IMG/VR virus record: IMGVR_UViG_3300036818_000127
Coordinates: 1-64,000 of that record
Direction: 5' to 3' (one strand)
Origin: a virus
DNA: 64,000 bases
Shown: positions 34,161 through 42,929 of the stretch, piece after piece
Layout: the number at the start of each line of letters is the position of its first letter
How positions within the stretch are numbered: position 1 is the stretch's first letter
Made by a program: the position numbers and the translations under genes
The notes under the pieces: model-generated
What the model saw: only the letters and a program-made list of their open reading frames with translations
The model's database searches: none
What the model was told of the DNA's origin: nothing

Positions 34161-35260
34161 CAGTATGCTCCTGACTCCACAATGGTGTTTGTATCAATGA
34201 TCACGGAATGAGAATCAGATCTACTAACTACCTCTCTCAATACTGAGATAGCCCTTTCCATAACCTCAATACACTGTGCAGCCCTAATTCGATCATCATT
34301 CTCGAAGTTCTCTCGGTCAAGAGGGCTGGGTACTTTTCCCATAAAACCAGTCACATAGGTATATAATCCATTTGCGTCTTCGCGCCACTGTTGTCTAGTA
34401 CGTTCCTGTTGTATAAGGGCATGTCTCTCTTTGAAGCTAACACGGACCTCTTCACTAAGCTGGTCATTCTCGGCGGCTAATCTCGCAACGTGCTCCATTT
34501 TCTCTTTGAGCTTAGTCTCTTTCTCTTTGATTTGAGCTTGGGTTGCTTGCTTCTCAGTTTCGAGATCTACACCCATTTTGTCTATTTGCTTCTGTAGATC
34601 TTCTATAGTGTTCGTGACTGATTGGGGGATGACTTCCTTCTCAACTTCTACAATCTCAACTTCTGGTGTTGTTAGGGTTTCCATCTCTTGCTTCAGAGCA
34701 ATCATCTGTTTAGTAAGTTCATCTATCTCTTTTTGAGCCGCATCTTTGGAGTTGAAGAGTTGGAGCTGGGCAGCTTGTGCTTCTGCCTTTGATCTAGCAG
34801 CCTCTATTTTTGCTAGACGGACTTCTAGTTTTGCCTCTTTGATTGCCTCTTTTGTTGGGGGTAATTCACCTACGATAACCTGATCGACAACTTCTTCTGG
34901 AGCTGATGCCAACTCTCTCAGGACACTTACACCCAAAAGGGGATTTAATCCCTTTTTGTCTCCCAAATTCTTAGCAATGCTCATAAAGACTTTGGCATTA
35001 TCGTAAGATATCCCAAACTCACACTCTATCCAATCCCGAAACATCCCATGTGGTATATCCTCTTTTACCGTGATTAAGTTTTTCCCGATACTAATAATGT
35101 CCTCTGTTGTCCTCTTCAATAACCATTGCGTCTCAGCAGTCTTCTGGAGGACAAACCCGCGTCTATCTACTGGCACCTGCTCATAGTCAAACAAGGTCTG
35201 CCCAGGCTGTGTAGTCCCTGATTCATCATCAAAAAGACCTGGAAGCATATCATTACTCAT
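34160..35260 (-). CDS. DUF3102-like protein with long coiled coil
   Basis: 366 residues from the ATG at 35260 (GGAGGTGGTA upstream, overlapping the upstream stop). Residues 35-115 ('LLKRTTEDIISIGKNLITVK', 'MFRDWIECEFGISYDNAKVF') match the DUF3102 module common in plasmids and phages; 130-290 form a long charged coiled coil. Likely a structural DNA-associated protein; role unknown. Confidence 0.72.
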   Translation of the reverse strand: MSNDMLPGLFDDESGTTQPGQTLFDYEQVPVDRRGFVLQKTAETQWLLKRTTEDIISIGKNLITVKEDIPHGMFRDWIECEFGISYDNAKVFMSIAKNLGDKKGLNPLLGVSVLRELASAPEEVVDQVIVGELPPTKEAIKEAKLEVRLAKIEAARSKAEAQAAQLQLFNSKDAAQKEIDELTKQMIALKQEMETLTTPEVEIVEVEKEVIPQSVTNTIEDLQKQIDKMGVDLETEKQATQAQIKEKETKLKEKMEHVARLAAENDQLSEEVRVSFKERHALIQQERTRQQWREDANGLYTYVTGFMGKVPSPLDRENFENDDRIRAAQCIEVMERAISVLREVVSRSDSHSVIIDTNTIVESGAY

Positions 35261-36044
35261 TACCACCTCCAAGCAGAGACACAATAGGCAACTCTTCTGT
35301 CTGAGGGATATTCTTGCGGATTTCACCTACATCATCACGTATCTCTTTTGCAATGCTTTCTACGACTTCGCCCTTTGCGCTAATAATCTGCTCTTTTTCC
35401 CCTGCTGACAAATCTCTGATATCATCTTTCCCTAATCCCTGGAGTTTAAAGGCGCGATTAACGCCAGCGGCCTGCTTACCTAATGCCTCTCTATTCGTTA
35501 TAAGATTGACCATGAGTATCCTAATCGTATCATCCACAAATGTCTTTTTGCCGCTCCTGGCTTGCTCGTGCTTCTCTATTAAAATAGCATTCGTAACCGT
35601 TATATTGGCATTGTCATATACCCAGGCTCTCTGCTTTTCGCTCTTGATTAGCTTGAACTTCTCCCAACTCTCTGTGAGTATCCACTCAGCAAAAAGATCC
35701 CTTATGCGTTCTCGGACTCCTGTCAAGCGGCGCAACTGGATAGCAGCAAGCACGCTAGGATTTGTGTTAATGAACTCTTTCCATCTTCCATGTATCTCGC
35801 TTCCTTTAATATTATACGTCTTCTCTACCGTTGATGTGATGTTGCCCTTTCTGTCCCTTTTAATAATTGTCTCCATAACCTTCTGCTCTAGGGGAATATT
35901 ATTATAGAGCTGCATCTCATAGAAGGCCATCTTACAAATCCTGTCAAAGCCTTCTATTTCCTCTTTCTTCTCGCTTGCTTCAAAATCGTTGTGGGTTTCA
36001 GTAGACACTAGTGATGATATGGATAACAGATCAAGTGCTTGCAT
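35253..36044 (-). CDS. Hypothetical protein
   Basis: 263 residues from ATG 36044, which has GGAG 9 nt upstream (an in-frame ATG at 36083 is less well supported). Charged and helical, with 'NIKGSEIHGRWKEFINTNPS' and 'RRLTGVRERIRDLFAEWILT'. No family recognised. Coupled to the DUF3102-like gene, so the two products may act together. The 36.05-36.2 kb gap has a TATACT-type box on the minus strand. Confidence 0.7.
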   Translation of the reverse strand: MQALDLLSISSLVSTETHNDFEASEKKEEIEGFDRICKMAFYEMQLYNNIPLEQKVMETIIKRDRKGNITSTVEKTYNIKGSEIHGRWKEFINTNPSVLAAIQLRRLTGVRERIRDLFAEWILTESWEKFKLIKSEKQRAWVYDNANITVTNAILIEKHEQARSGKKTFVDDTIRILMVNLITNREALGKQAAGVNRAFKLQGLGKDDIRDLSAGEKEQIISAKGEVVESIAKEIRDDVGEIRKNIPQTEELPIVSLLGGGNE

Positions 36045-36213
36045 GCTGTTCATCTCCTGTGCGCTAATCAACGTTGCAATCATTCTCTGAATCGCGTCCT
36101 CCCGACATCAGGTACATCCATCCACATATATTTAGTATAGCACATGAATGCCATTGGCTCTTACCAGCATCATTGATCTCCCATTCTTTTTGTACTATTA
36201 CAAAGAGGTATTG

Positions 36214-36741
36214 TTACCGTTCCTCACCCTTCTTAGGCAGGTATATAGCAATTCCGCTTGTCTGGATTGGTCCTCCGTCTTTGCCAGCTAATTCAATCTT
36301 CTGCACGATGCTAGCACCTCTTGCTTCTCTTTCAGCCTCAAGCGCCAATTTCAAGAGACTTACGCTTGCAAGTGCTCCGAACTTCTCAGCCTTGATAAGT
36401 TCCTCAATCTGCTTTATTGCACGTGCTTGCTGAGTTGTACCAATCAATGCTTGACGCTCATTCATTAGGTCAACTTCCTTCTCAAGCTTCTTCATCTTTT
36501 CTTCAGCTACTTTTGCAATCTGCTCTTGATCAAATTTCTTGGCACGTGCAACCCACTGATACTTGCTACTCCATTCCTCAAGTGTTCGTAAACGCACCGT
36601 CGCTTTGCCGTCGCTTTGCCGTCGCTTTGCTTTAATGACCTCTGCAAGCTTTGTAAGCGAGCGGTCTGGTCCTAGGTAGCAATATTCTAGGAAGGCTGCA
36701 GCGGCAGGCGGTGTCTCAATTTCTTCTTTTCTGTGGGCCAT
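36214..36741 (-). CDS. Terminase small subunit-like protein
   Basis: 175 residues. N-terminal HTH-type region with 'TVRLRTLEEWSSKYQWVARA' and 'KKFDQEQIAKVAEEKMKKLE' is characteristic of phage small terminases ('R-T-L-x-x-W-S-x-x-x-x-W-x-x-R-x-x-x-Y-D'), followed by a helical oligomerisation part. It would recognise the packaging site. It is 6 kb from the large subunit, with the repeat array between, an unusual separation. Confidence 0.75.
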   Translation of the reverse strand: MAHRKEEIETPPAAAAFLEYCYLGPDRSLTKLAEVIKAKRRQSDGKATVRLRTLEEWSSKYQWVARAKKFDQEQIAKVAEEKMKKLEKEVDLMNERQALIGTTQQARAIKQIEELIKAEKFGALASVSLLKLALEAEREARGASIVQKIELAGKDGGPIQTSGIAIYLPKKGEER

Positions 36742-36745
36742 AGTC

Positions 36746-36952
36746 TTACTCTTCTTGCTCCAGTTGTTCGAGCAACTCTTCTAGCACGTCTACCTTGGAT
36801 TGCTTCCTTGCGGCATCTAATGCATCTTCACTCATTGTTTGAGAGTCCCCTGTCAGGACAGCGAGGCCGATCTTCTTCAGCAGCTCTGATGCCTCTGAAC
36901 TGTACTGCGCCTGGAGGATATAGATCATATCAGTAAACTGTTCTTTTCTCAT
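36746..36952 (-). CDS. Small helical protein
   Basis: 68 residues, GGAGG upstream. Acidic helical ending ('VDVLEELLEQLEQEE'). Unrecognised; 4 nt from the small terminase gene, so co-expressed with it. Confidence 0.7.
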   Translation of the reverse strand: MRKEQFTDMIYILQAQYSSEASELLKKIGLAVLTGDSQTMSEDALDAARKQSKVDVLEELLEQLEQEE

Positions 36953-36961
36953 ATTCTTTTG

Positions 36962-37150
36962 CTACCTCCAGAACCAGTGCATAAAAGCATACACGATAAA
37001 GTAGATAACCGTAGCTCCAACTGCAAGCCAGAATATAACCTGGAAGCATATGAGGATAGCAGTAAGGATGCCAACTCTCTTGATGGTCTTCTCTGTCCGC
37101 GCAAAGCTTCGATTGAACTGTTGTTCAAACTCTCTACCAAATGGATACAT
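36962..37150 (-). CDS. Small membrane protein
   Basis: 62 residues, AAGGAAGG upstream. Basic N-terminus and a long hydrophobic C-terminal half ('GILTAILICFQVIFWLAVGA', 'VIYFIVYAFMHWFW'), one long or two short TM helices. Function unknown. Confidence 0.7.
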   Translation of the reverse strand: MYPFGREFEQQFNRSFARTEKTIKRVGILTAILICFQVIFWLAVGATVIYFIVYAFMHWFWR

Positions 37151-37168
37151 GTACTCTTTCCCTTCCTT

Positions 37169-37662
37169 TTAATCGGGATAGTTCTCAGTAAGTCTCTTAA
37201 CCACCGAGGTATAATGCTCTGTGTCAAGATCCCAGCCTTGTGCTTTACAGAAGAGATCAACAAGCTTGTCCATCCCATCTTCATCAAGGTAAGATAGGAA
37301 CGGGCCAGAGTCCTTTTCTGGAGCCGTTCCAACTTGTGGATAGAGAGGTCCAAGTCTGTATCATCCACAGTAAGCTTCAATCTGAACTTATCATTTTCGA
37401 GCTTTTCTGGATCGGGCTTTTGTGCATGGCAGTAAGGGCATACATTGATGATATGAGCATTGACAGTTACATCTACAGCAGGTGCATGCATCCAGAGGAT
37501 TGCTTGGGGCATACCATGGACATCAAGGTCAACAAGCCTTACATGAAAGATCTTATCAATGAATTGGCCTGTATCTGCATCGGTAATCTTGGTCTGGTAT
37601 CCTGGCCCACCGTCATTCTGGATGTGAACACGGCGCGGTGGCTGCGGCTTCTCTTCAGACAT
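37169..37662 (-). pseudogene. Hypothetical protein with internal frameshift
   Basis: The frame from ATG 37662 is plausible for about 115 residues (includes a 'CPYCHAQKPDPE' zinc-type motif and 'RLKLTVDDTDLDLSIHKLE'). Near 37311-37325 the coding character moves to the -1 frame: 'PEKDSGPFLSYLDEDGMDKL', 'CKAQGWDLDTEHYT' and a stop at 37169. In the original frame the sequence turns unnatural. Either a 1-nt indel or an unrecognised -1 frameshift at CAG AAA AGG. Total restored length about 163 residues; unknown function. Confidence 0.65.
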
Positions 37663-37677
37663 GATTAATCCCTCCTT

Positions 37678-38403
37678 TTAATTCTCACGGATAGCAATCC
37701 AGCCAGCGAAATTAAGATAGCGCCAGAAACAGTCAATCTGCTGGAAACCAGCCATATGCAATAGTTCCTCATTCCACCTTGCTGTCACAGGCACAAGCAC
37801 ACCCTCTAATGAAAGCCTCTTTCGCTCAATAGCCTCTTGGGAGTAGCCATTTGTTGCCTTGAGAGCATAGTAATTCTTGACGAGCAGGGTATCAATCTCG
37901 GCGCTTGATCCCAGAAGCTTCTCAACAAGGATAAACACGCCGCCAGGGACAGTGTGCTTGAAGACCTCGCGGATGATCCGCTGGCGATACTCTATAGGAA
38001 CAAATTGAAGAGTCAGAATAGAAAGCGTGACACTTGCCTTCTCTGGCGGGTAGTCCTTCCGAAGATCAAGGGAACGGATAGAGGCATGTGGTTCTATCCA
38101 CCCATTTGAAAACCGATCACTTGCACACTGCAACATCGGCTGACTTACCTCAATCCCGACACATGTCGTCTGGTGCCAGAACTTCTCAACAAATGGAGCT
38201 AGGGCATCGCCGCGAGCACACCCAAGGTCAACAATAGCCGTATGGGGTTTCACGAAGGGAGAAGCAATATCGAACACAGATTGCCGCATCACCTCATATT
38301 GAGGGATAGAGCGAACAAGCATGTCCTCAAAGACATCTGTGACACTCTGGTCAAAATCCCATTTGGCATCTGTAGGCATGTGCCCTATACTATCTTTTGT
38401 CAT
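37678..38403 (-). CDS. CmoA-like carboxy-SAM synthase / SAM methyltransferase fold
   Basis: 241 residues. Class I SAM fold: motif I 'AIVDLGCARGDALAPF', acidic strand 'CVGIEVSQPM', motif IV region 'SVTLSILTLQFVPIEYRQ'. The pattern from there on closely parallels E. coli CmoA: 'GGVFILVEK', 'YYALKATNGYSQEAIERKRL', 'LHMAGFQQIDCFWRYLNFAG'. CmoA makes carboxy-S-adenosylmethionine from SAM and prephenate for tRNA cmo5U; the Arg in 'ERKRLSLE' matches the region of the carboxylate-binding Arg. Preceded by copy 3 of the 165-bp element. A simple methyltransferase is the alternative. Confidence 0.75.
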   Translation of the reverse strand: MTKDSIGHMPTDAKWDFDQSVTDVFEDMLVRSIPQYEVMRQSVFDIASPFVKPHTAIVDLGCARGDALAPFVEKFWHQTTCVGIEVSQPMLQCASDRFSNGWIEPHASIRSLDLRKDYPPEKASVTLSILTLQFVPIEYRQRIIREVFKHTVPGGVFILVEKLLGSSAEIDTLLVKNYYALKATNGYSQEAIERKRLSLEGVLVPVTARWNEELLHMAGFQQIDCFWRYLNFAGWIAIREN

Positions 38404-38413
38404 CGCTCTTTCC

Positions 38414-38578
38414 TACTTCAATTACTCTCTACTATTTGTAGAAAACTCTACAACTTTTTGGTTATGTACCCCAGGAAAGGGCCATACAACTAAGAGAGGA
38501 TAGATTACCCTACCTGACCATAAAACTTCCAGAATGGCACTACAGTGGCACCTGGTCCAATTGCTGGTTATACCCGTT
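38414..38578 (-). repeat. Dispersed 165-bp leader-like element, copy 3
   Basis: Minus-strand copy ending about 10 nt before the CmoA-like start. The first hairpin is imperfect here (ACATAAC / GTTGTAG) but the second is improved (TCTAC-AAATA-GTAGA). The 5' part of the element overlaps and encodes the last 13 residues of the SAM decarboxylase, so the element has inserted into, or been co-opted by, that gene's 3' end. Confidence 0.85.
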
Positions 38579-38938
38579 TCTTGGTGATCTATTTGCTCTC
38601 ATAATGAGATGAGCCTCAATATCATCTGTTTGGAAGATCTCTTTTGCAAAGGCAATTGCATCCTCCTGGCTAAATTCCTTGCAAGAGCAAATATCAATAT
38701 CAACCTCGCCGTGCTCCGGCCACGTATGCAGACTAACATGACTCTCTGCAATGATGACGAATCCTGATAGACCGGAATCTGCATAGCTCGGTGTTTGGAT
38801 ATTGTAGAGGGATGCTGGGCTTACCTTCTCCATCCCGATGCGAGAGGGATACTCATCAAGGATGCGGCGCATAAGTAATTCGTTACTCAGGATAGCTCGA
38901 TCAATATCGTACATTTCTAACATTAAGTGGATGAGCAT
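38540..38938 (-). CDS. speD: S-adenosylmethionine decarboxylase proenzyme
   Basis: 132 residues, AGGAGG upstream. 'SGLSGFVIIAESHVSLHTWP' and 'EHGEVDIDICSC' are the signature of bacterial/archaeal SpeD: autocleavage at E-S of 'AESH' makes the pyruvoyl cofactor; His of 'SLHTWPE' and Cys of 'ICSC' complete the site. Makes decarboxy-SAM, the aminopropyl donor for polyamines. No aminopropyltransferase is visible nearby. The C-terminal 13 residues come from the dispersed repeat. Confidence 0.88.
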   Translation of the reverse strand: MLIHLMLEMYDIDRAILSNELLMRRILDEYPSRIGMEKVSPASLYNIQTPSYADSGLSGFVIIAESHVSLHTWPEHGEVDIDICSCKEFSQEDAIAFAKEIFQTDDIEAHLIMRANRSPRNGYNQQLDQVPL

Positions 38939-38953
38939 GCTAGTTCTTTCCTC

Positions 38954-39466
38954 CTATAAAGATCCTGTCTTGAGTGCGTCGATTTTCCTCTGAAGATACC
39001 AGGAGAAAAACCCTTCATTTCTTTTTTGGAATTCAGGATCTTTCCAGGCATTGCCATCAATAGTGCCCCGACATTCAGGACTCCCACATTGACACTGCAT
39101 GCTCCAGACCCCATCATATCTCTCTGTTGTTTCATAATCGAAACATAGCTCTTCGCCTGCCAGGATATCACGGCGGGCAATGAATACCGTTTGGCCTTGC
39201 ACGCCGATATTCGGAGAGCAGCTATGATTCACCCCATAGGATTTCAGGTGGGGCACCCCGAGATAGACGTTATCACAAACATGATAGAAATTATCTGAGA
39301 TGGAGCGAGGAAAAGCATCAGTTTCCTCTTCAGTGATAATGTCCCCACCATATACAAAAGCGATTTCACCTTCTGGAATGAACTCTGTAGCAAAGAGGCC
39401 GATACCCTGGACAGGGCTGTTCTTGAATTCGCTCTTTGGCGAAAAGTAGGAATAATATTTATGCAT
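38954..39466 (-). CDS. SET-domain protein (protein lysine methyltransferase fold)
   Basis: 170 residues from ATG 39466 (AAGGAG upstream, overlapping the preceding stop). Shows SET motifs in order: 'GIGLFATEFIPEGEIAFVYG', 'YGVNHSCSPNIGVQG', 'DILAGEELCFDYETTERYDG' and the Cys-rich post-SET 'CQCGSPECRGTI'. Expected to methylate lysines using SAM. Most bacterial relatives have no known substrate. Here it sits among other SAM enzymes. Confidence 0.85.
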   Translation of the reverse strand: MHKYYSYFSPKSEFKNSPVQGIGLFATEFIPEGEIAFVYGGDIITEEETDAFPRSISDNFYHVCDNVYLGVPHLKSYGVNHSCSPNIGVQGQTVFIARRDILAGEELCFDYETTERYDGVWSMQCQCGSPECRGTIDGNAWKDPEFQKRNEGFFSWYLQRKIDALKTGSL

Positions 39467-40319
39467 TAGGAACTCCTTGGTGGATCTCACTAAAAAGACG
39501 GCGGTAAATGACAATAATTGCCTTCGCATGGCTTACATTGTACTTTGACTGAAGAAGCGTGTCATGCCACTCACGAAGTCCGCTGTTGATTTGCAATGGA
39601 CTATTTGTTCGGTACCATTTCCCACATTTCCAGAACTCAGGGAAGGCGCGGATAGCTAATCCCTTCTGGACAGGGATGTGGATATCATAGGATTTGCAAG
39701 AAAGAAGAAAGTCTATGAGGTCAGGATTGCGAAAGGAATCATAGATCTGTACCCCACATGAAAGTGCTGTTTTTATACAACTTATATCTGAACCACCTTC
39801 CCAAGCAAGCCATTCACGCCGCTTCTGCGTAAACCATTCCTCCCCATGTTCCTTGATACCTACAGAAAAAAAGCGAGATACGCCCCATAAGTCATCAGCA
39901 TTCATTGCGAATGATGCATCACGGTACCCATCATTAAAAGCTGCTTCTGCAAGATAGAGGAATGGATGCGCACATTGTATATGTATTTTTCTGAGTCTAC
40001 AGACAATTGGCAGCACACGGCGAATATCGGCAATGAGTGTTTCCTCATTCTGAGGGATTGAGACAATCGTATGGGGGATATCAAAGTACTTGCAGACAGA
40101 TCGAGAGACCTTTGCATCACTACTCTCACGGTTCCCTACCTGGAAGGTATAGCAGTGTGGTGGCTTATATCCGAGCGAGAGAATACCAGCAAGGTTTGTC
40201 ATACTATCAGTTCCGCCGCTTAGCATCAGCGGCATAGACACATAGGGCTTGATTGCCTCTTGGAACAGAGATCGGAATGTCTGCGCCTGCTGCTCTTGCT
40301 GTCTGCTCACTGCTCGCAT
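39459..40319 (-). CDS. Asparagine synthase-like PP-loop ATP pyrophosphatase
   Basis: 286 residues from ATG 40319, overlapping the methyltransferase stop. Has the PP-loop 'PLMLSGGTDSMTNLAGI', the adenylation-domain strand 'CYTFQVGNRESSDAKVSRSV' and 'SFAMNADDLWGVSRFFS' (D-D/E-L-W/F-G of asparagine synthases). There is no glutaminase domain, so it would use ammonia or another amine. Such proteins adenylate a carboxylate and couple an amine; a substrate made by the neighbouring enzymes is an attractive idea but unproven. Confidence 0.75.
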   Translation of the reverse strand: MRAVSRQQEQQAQTFRSLFQEAIKPYVSMPLMLSGGTDSMTNLAGILSLGYKPPHCYTFQVGNRESSDAKVSRSVCKYFDIPHTIVSIPQNEETLIADIRRVLPIVCRLRKIHIQCAHPFLYLAEAAFNDGYRDASFAMNADDLWGVSRFFSVGIKEHGEEWFTQKRREWLAWEGGSDISCIKTALSCGVQIYDSFRNPDLIDFLLSCKSYDIHIPVQKGLAIRAFPEFWKCGKWYRTNSPLQINSGLREWHDTLLQSKYNVSHAKAIIVIYRRLFSEIHQGVPNA

Positions 40320-41749
40320 TGATCTAGTATCCTCTCCTGTATCGTCTTGGCTACCTTTTCCATCATCACAGGAGGCACTGCACGGCCAAGTCGCTCCCAT
40401 TGCTGTGAATAGGTCCCTGTCAGAATAAAATCATCTGGAAATGCACAGATCCTCTTCAGTTCAGCAATAGAAAATTTCCGCTTCTCAGTTGGATGGGTAA
40501 CGCCAGCAGCAGCAGCAGGTGACCATGCAGTGCCAGCAGTCTGGGTGACAGTAGGGCATGGGCCATCAAGGGGTGCTCGCTGTAGAGAGAAGTATTTTTG
40601 ACTCTGTTCTCCAGGCTTTAATTTATCCCATTCCCTGCCGATTGCAAACTTGCTAATATCAGATTCAGGCTCAACAATCTGTTCCTCTATCCAGTGTGTT
40701 CCTACTGATCCAGATAAAACTGTTGGGCTCGGCTGGTCAGTAATATCGCTGCCATTACCAAAGGCCCCGCGATCATCACGGATAGCACGGATAGGGACAT
40801 GCTGTTCCTCGATATACCATTGCTGCATTGTCGTCAAGGTCGGAGAGGGAGTATCTGTAATGTCCCCCTTGCTATATTGAGGTTGGCCTTTTGCATCATG
40901 GATCGCACGTACAGGAATAGCTTCAATAAGGCTAGAAGGGGAAAGCCCATTTCCAAATGCTGGACTTGCGCCAATAGTGCCGCTAGGTGAGGTGGATGTA
41001 TCTCTCCATCCCTCTGTCCCGAATACTGGTCCAGCGCCTTGTCTGATGATCCAGGGCAATGCCTCACGTACTGTATAGGTATAAGGAAGTGGAGCCGGAT
41101 GGGCTGGCCTTATCTTGTACTGCTCAACAAGATCATTTCTCACACCGACAAAGATAAGGCGTTGGCGCATCTGGGGGACACCGAGCCACTGCGCATCAAG
41201 GATCTTGGCCTCAACAGTATAGCCACATGATTTTAGTTCCTTCAGTATCTCTAGGAAGTAGCCTTTAGCTGTCCCCTTCACAAGCCCGCTCACATTCTCA
41301 GCAACAAATACCTTTGGCTGTAATCCCTTGAGAAGTCGTACATATTCAAAGAAGAGATCATCAACCCGCTGGCGCGTATCACTGTAATCCTTGACTTTGC
41401 CCCAGCTTGCCTCACGCTTTCCAGCAGTTGAGAATGATGCACAGGGAGGACTTCCTTCAAAGACATCAAGCTCACCCTGATTTAGATGTATAGCTTTTAA
41501 AATCTCATCTGGTTTTATTTTACGGATATCACGCGCATCAAGAATAGAATGAGGATGATTAGCTTTATAGGTATCTCGTGCTGCTGGTATAAATTCATTT
41601 GCCCAAAGAATACGGTACCCTGCAAGACGGAATCCAAGGCAACTTCCGCCACACCCTGAGAATGTACTTACAACATTACGGCCATTCCATGGTATTTGTT
41701 CTATTTCCCTCATTGAAGGGACTCTGTAAGGAGGCTTGTCTTTTATCAT
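40307..41749 (-). CDS. DNA (cytosine-5) methyltransferase
   Basis: 480 residues from ATG 41749 (ATGA overlap with the ParB-like gene). Motifs in order: I 'VVSTFSGCGGSCLGFRLAG', IV 'EGSPPCASFS' with catalytic Cys, VI 'VFVAENVSGL', VIII 'GVPQMRQRLIFVG', and IX/X 'LGRAVPPVMMEKVAKTI'. The target-recognition part has three 'D-x-P-S/C-P-T' repeats (for example 'DITDTPSPTLTT'). It would methylate cytosine in phage DNA. No restriction partner is next to it, suggesting self-protection or base modification. Its neighbourhood of SAM-analogue enzymes raises the question whether it uses plain SAM. Confidence 0.92.
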   Translation of the reverse strand: MIKDKPPYRVPSMREIEQIPWNGRNVVSTFSGCGGSCLGFRLAGYRILWANEFIPAARDTYKANHPHSILDARDIRKIKPDEILKAIHLNQGELDVFEGSPPCASFSTAGKREASWGKVKDYSDTRQRVDDLFFEYVRLLKGLQPKVFVAENVSGLVKGTAKGYFLEILKELKSCGYTVEAKILDAQWLGVPQMRQRLIFVGVRNDLVEQYKIRPAHPAPLPYTYTVREALPWIIRQGAGPVFGTEGWRDTSTSPSGTIGASPAFGNGLSPSSLIEAIPVRAIHDAKGQPQYSKGDITDTPSPTLTTMQQWYIEEQHVPIRAIRDDRGAFGNGSDITDQPSPTVLSGSVGTHWIEEQIVEPESDISKFAIGREWDKLKPGEQSQKYFSLQRAPLDGPCPTVTQTAGTAWSPAAAAGVTHPTEKRKFSIAELKRICAFPDDFILTGTYSQQWERLGRAVPPVMMEKVAKTIQERILDQCEQ

Positions 41750-42342
41750 TTCGGCTTTCCAGACCATTGATAGCTGCATTTTGGGCAACAGTATTCTGTA
41801 TCGATACCTTCATCATAGCTCTTGAAATCATCTGGTGATTCCCTGCCATCATCCTCCTCATCTAGATAGGCATCCCCGAGCTTTTCTAACATCTGGCGGA
41901 GTGCTTCCCCGTCCGTCCCGAGACTTGCAAGATCAAACCCCGCCTGCTCCTGTTCCTCTAAGAGCTGGGCCAGGGACAATTCATCTGGTTCAGCTTTATT
42001 CCCTAAGTGATTGTCGCTAACCATATAGCCTTTGGCGTCTAATATGCTCCACTCTGGAGGTGCGATAACAACAGCCCAGCTATTGAGGTGAGCATACTTT
42101 GCAGGGTTTTCTGCATACAGTTCTTTTGCTGCCTCAGTGATTCCATGACCAGCAAGGATAATGTACTGTTCCTCGCCGACAGCCTGCTGGACGACAATGG
42201 GGCGCACCTGCTTGTACCTCATAAGTGAGGCTTTTAGGTCTGCAATTTGAGCAGGTGGATGTTGATTGTAGTTGGCCGGATGACCTTCAAGGCTATCAAG
42301 GGTTACTCTTTTGAATTGGACCTCATTGCTTGTTGCAGGCAT
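41746..42342 (-). CDS. ParB/Srx-fold nuclease-like protein
   Basis: 198 residues from ATG 42342 (GGAG 6 nt upstream; ATG 42411 is in frame but lies inside the terminator-like hairpin). 'VTLDSLEGHPANYNQHPPAQ', 'DLKASLMRYKQVRPIVVQ' and 'YIILAGHGITEAAKEL' form the ParB-N/sulfiredoxin fold (G-H-G replacing G-E-R). A C-terminal 'CCPKCSYQW' half zinc ribbon follows. Phages often pair such proteins with DNA methylases; role may be DNA recognition or nicking. Confidence 0.8.
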   Translation of the reverse strand: MPATSNEVQFKRVTLDSLEGHPANYNQHPPAQIADLKASLMRYKQVRPIVVQQAVGEEQYIILAGHGITEAAKELYAENPAKYAHLNSWAVVIAPPEWSILDAKGYMVSDNHLGNKAEPDELSLAQLLEEQEQAGFDLASLGTDGEALRQMLEKLGDAYLDEEDDGRESPDDFKSYDEGIDTEYCCPKCSYQWSGKPK

Positions 42343-42353
42343 GAATGTCTCCA

Positions 42354-42400
42354 TTAAAACAAAAAGGACACTTTTCAACCTCATAGTATGAGGGAAAAGC
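42354..42400 (-). terminator. Terminator-like hairpin before the ParB-like gene
   Basis: On the minus strand AGGCGCTTTTC pairs with GAAAAGTGTCC around an inner palindrome CCTCATA-C-TATGAGG (42379-42393), followed by TTTTTGTTTT. The sequence just upstream (ACATAACGCTTAGAC, 42421-42435) also precedes the terminator at 19.7 kb, so the two modules are related. Lying 18 nt before a start codon it could work as an attenuator. Confidence 0.65.
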
Positions 42401-42446
42401 GCCTGATGCATATTGCATTGTCTAAGCGTTATGTATTCTGTTTTTG

Positions 42447-42710
42447 TTAGTCTTGAGGCTGAGAAACTGCTACTCCGTTATACAAACCATACCTTTTACT
42501 TGGTCTTTTGTGTTTGTATGCTCTATTCGTTATGGAGTACGTCTTCGTACCCAGCCTCATCCCTTGGCCGTCATTCTGGAACTTAAATTCAACACGGCCA
42601 TGACCGCCCTCTCGCTCAATGAGGCGTTTACTGCTCTGGAGGTAGGCATACATCTCCAGGTCCTCATCGTTTGGTCCAGTCGGCAAGATTGAACTATTCT
42701 CTGAATCCAT
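42447..42710 (-). CDS. Small hypothetical protein
   Basis: 87 residues. 'LEMYAYLQSSKRLIEREGGH' and a basic C-terminal half ('RAYKHKRPSKRYGLY'). Unrecognised; basic half may bind nucleic acid. The 42711-42929 gap holds no gene that I can support. Confidence 0.6.
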   Translation of the reverse strand: MDSENSSILPTGPNDEDLEMYAYLQSSKRLIEREGGHGRVEFKFQNDGQGMRLGTKTYSITNRAYKHKRPSKRYGLYNGVAVSQPQD

Positions 42711-42929
42711 TGTATCCTATTCTTCTATGCTATAGGGACAATTATTCTAATAACAATGTAACATACGTTCGATATATAAATCAAGTGGACAAGCGGACAT
42801 GACACAAAAGAAGGAAGGGGTTTACCTCTAGATACTGAAATGTGTTGAAGAAATCAGAACTACGAGGTAGTTAGGAAGTACTCGGCCACGTTTATAGTAG
42901 AATCCCCTCCTGTCATCATCATAACATAT

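Noticed and set aside
36949-37168. 3' part of the 237-residue frame ending at 36949
   Set aside because: After the frameshift near 37.32 kb this frame overlaps the well-supported small membrane gene and reads unnaturally.
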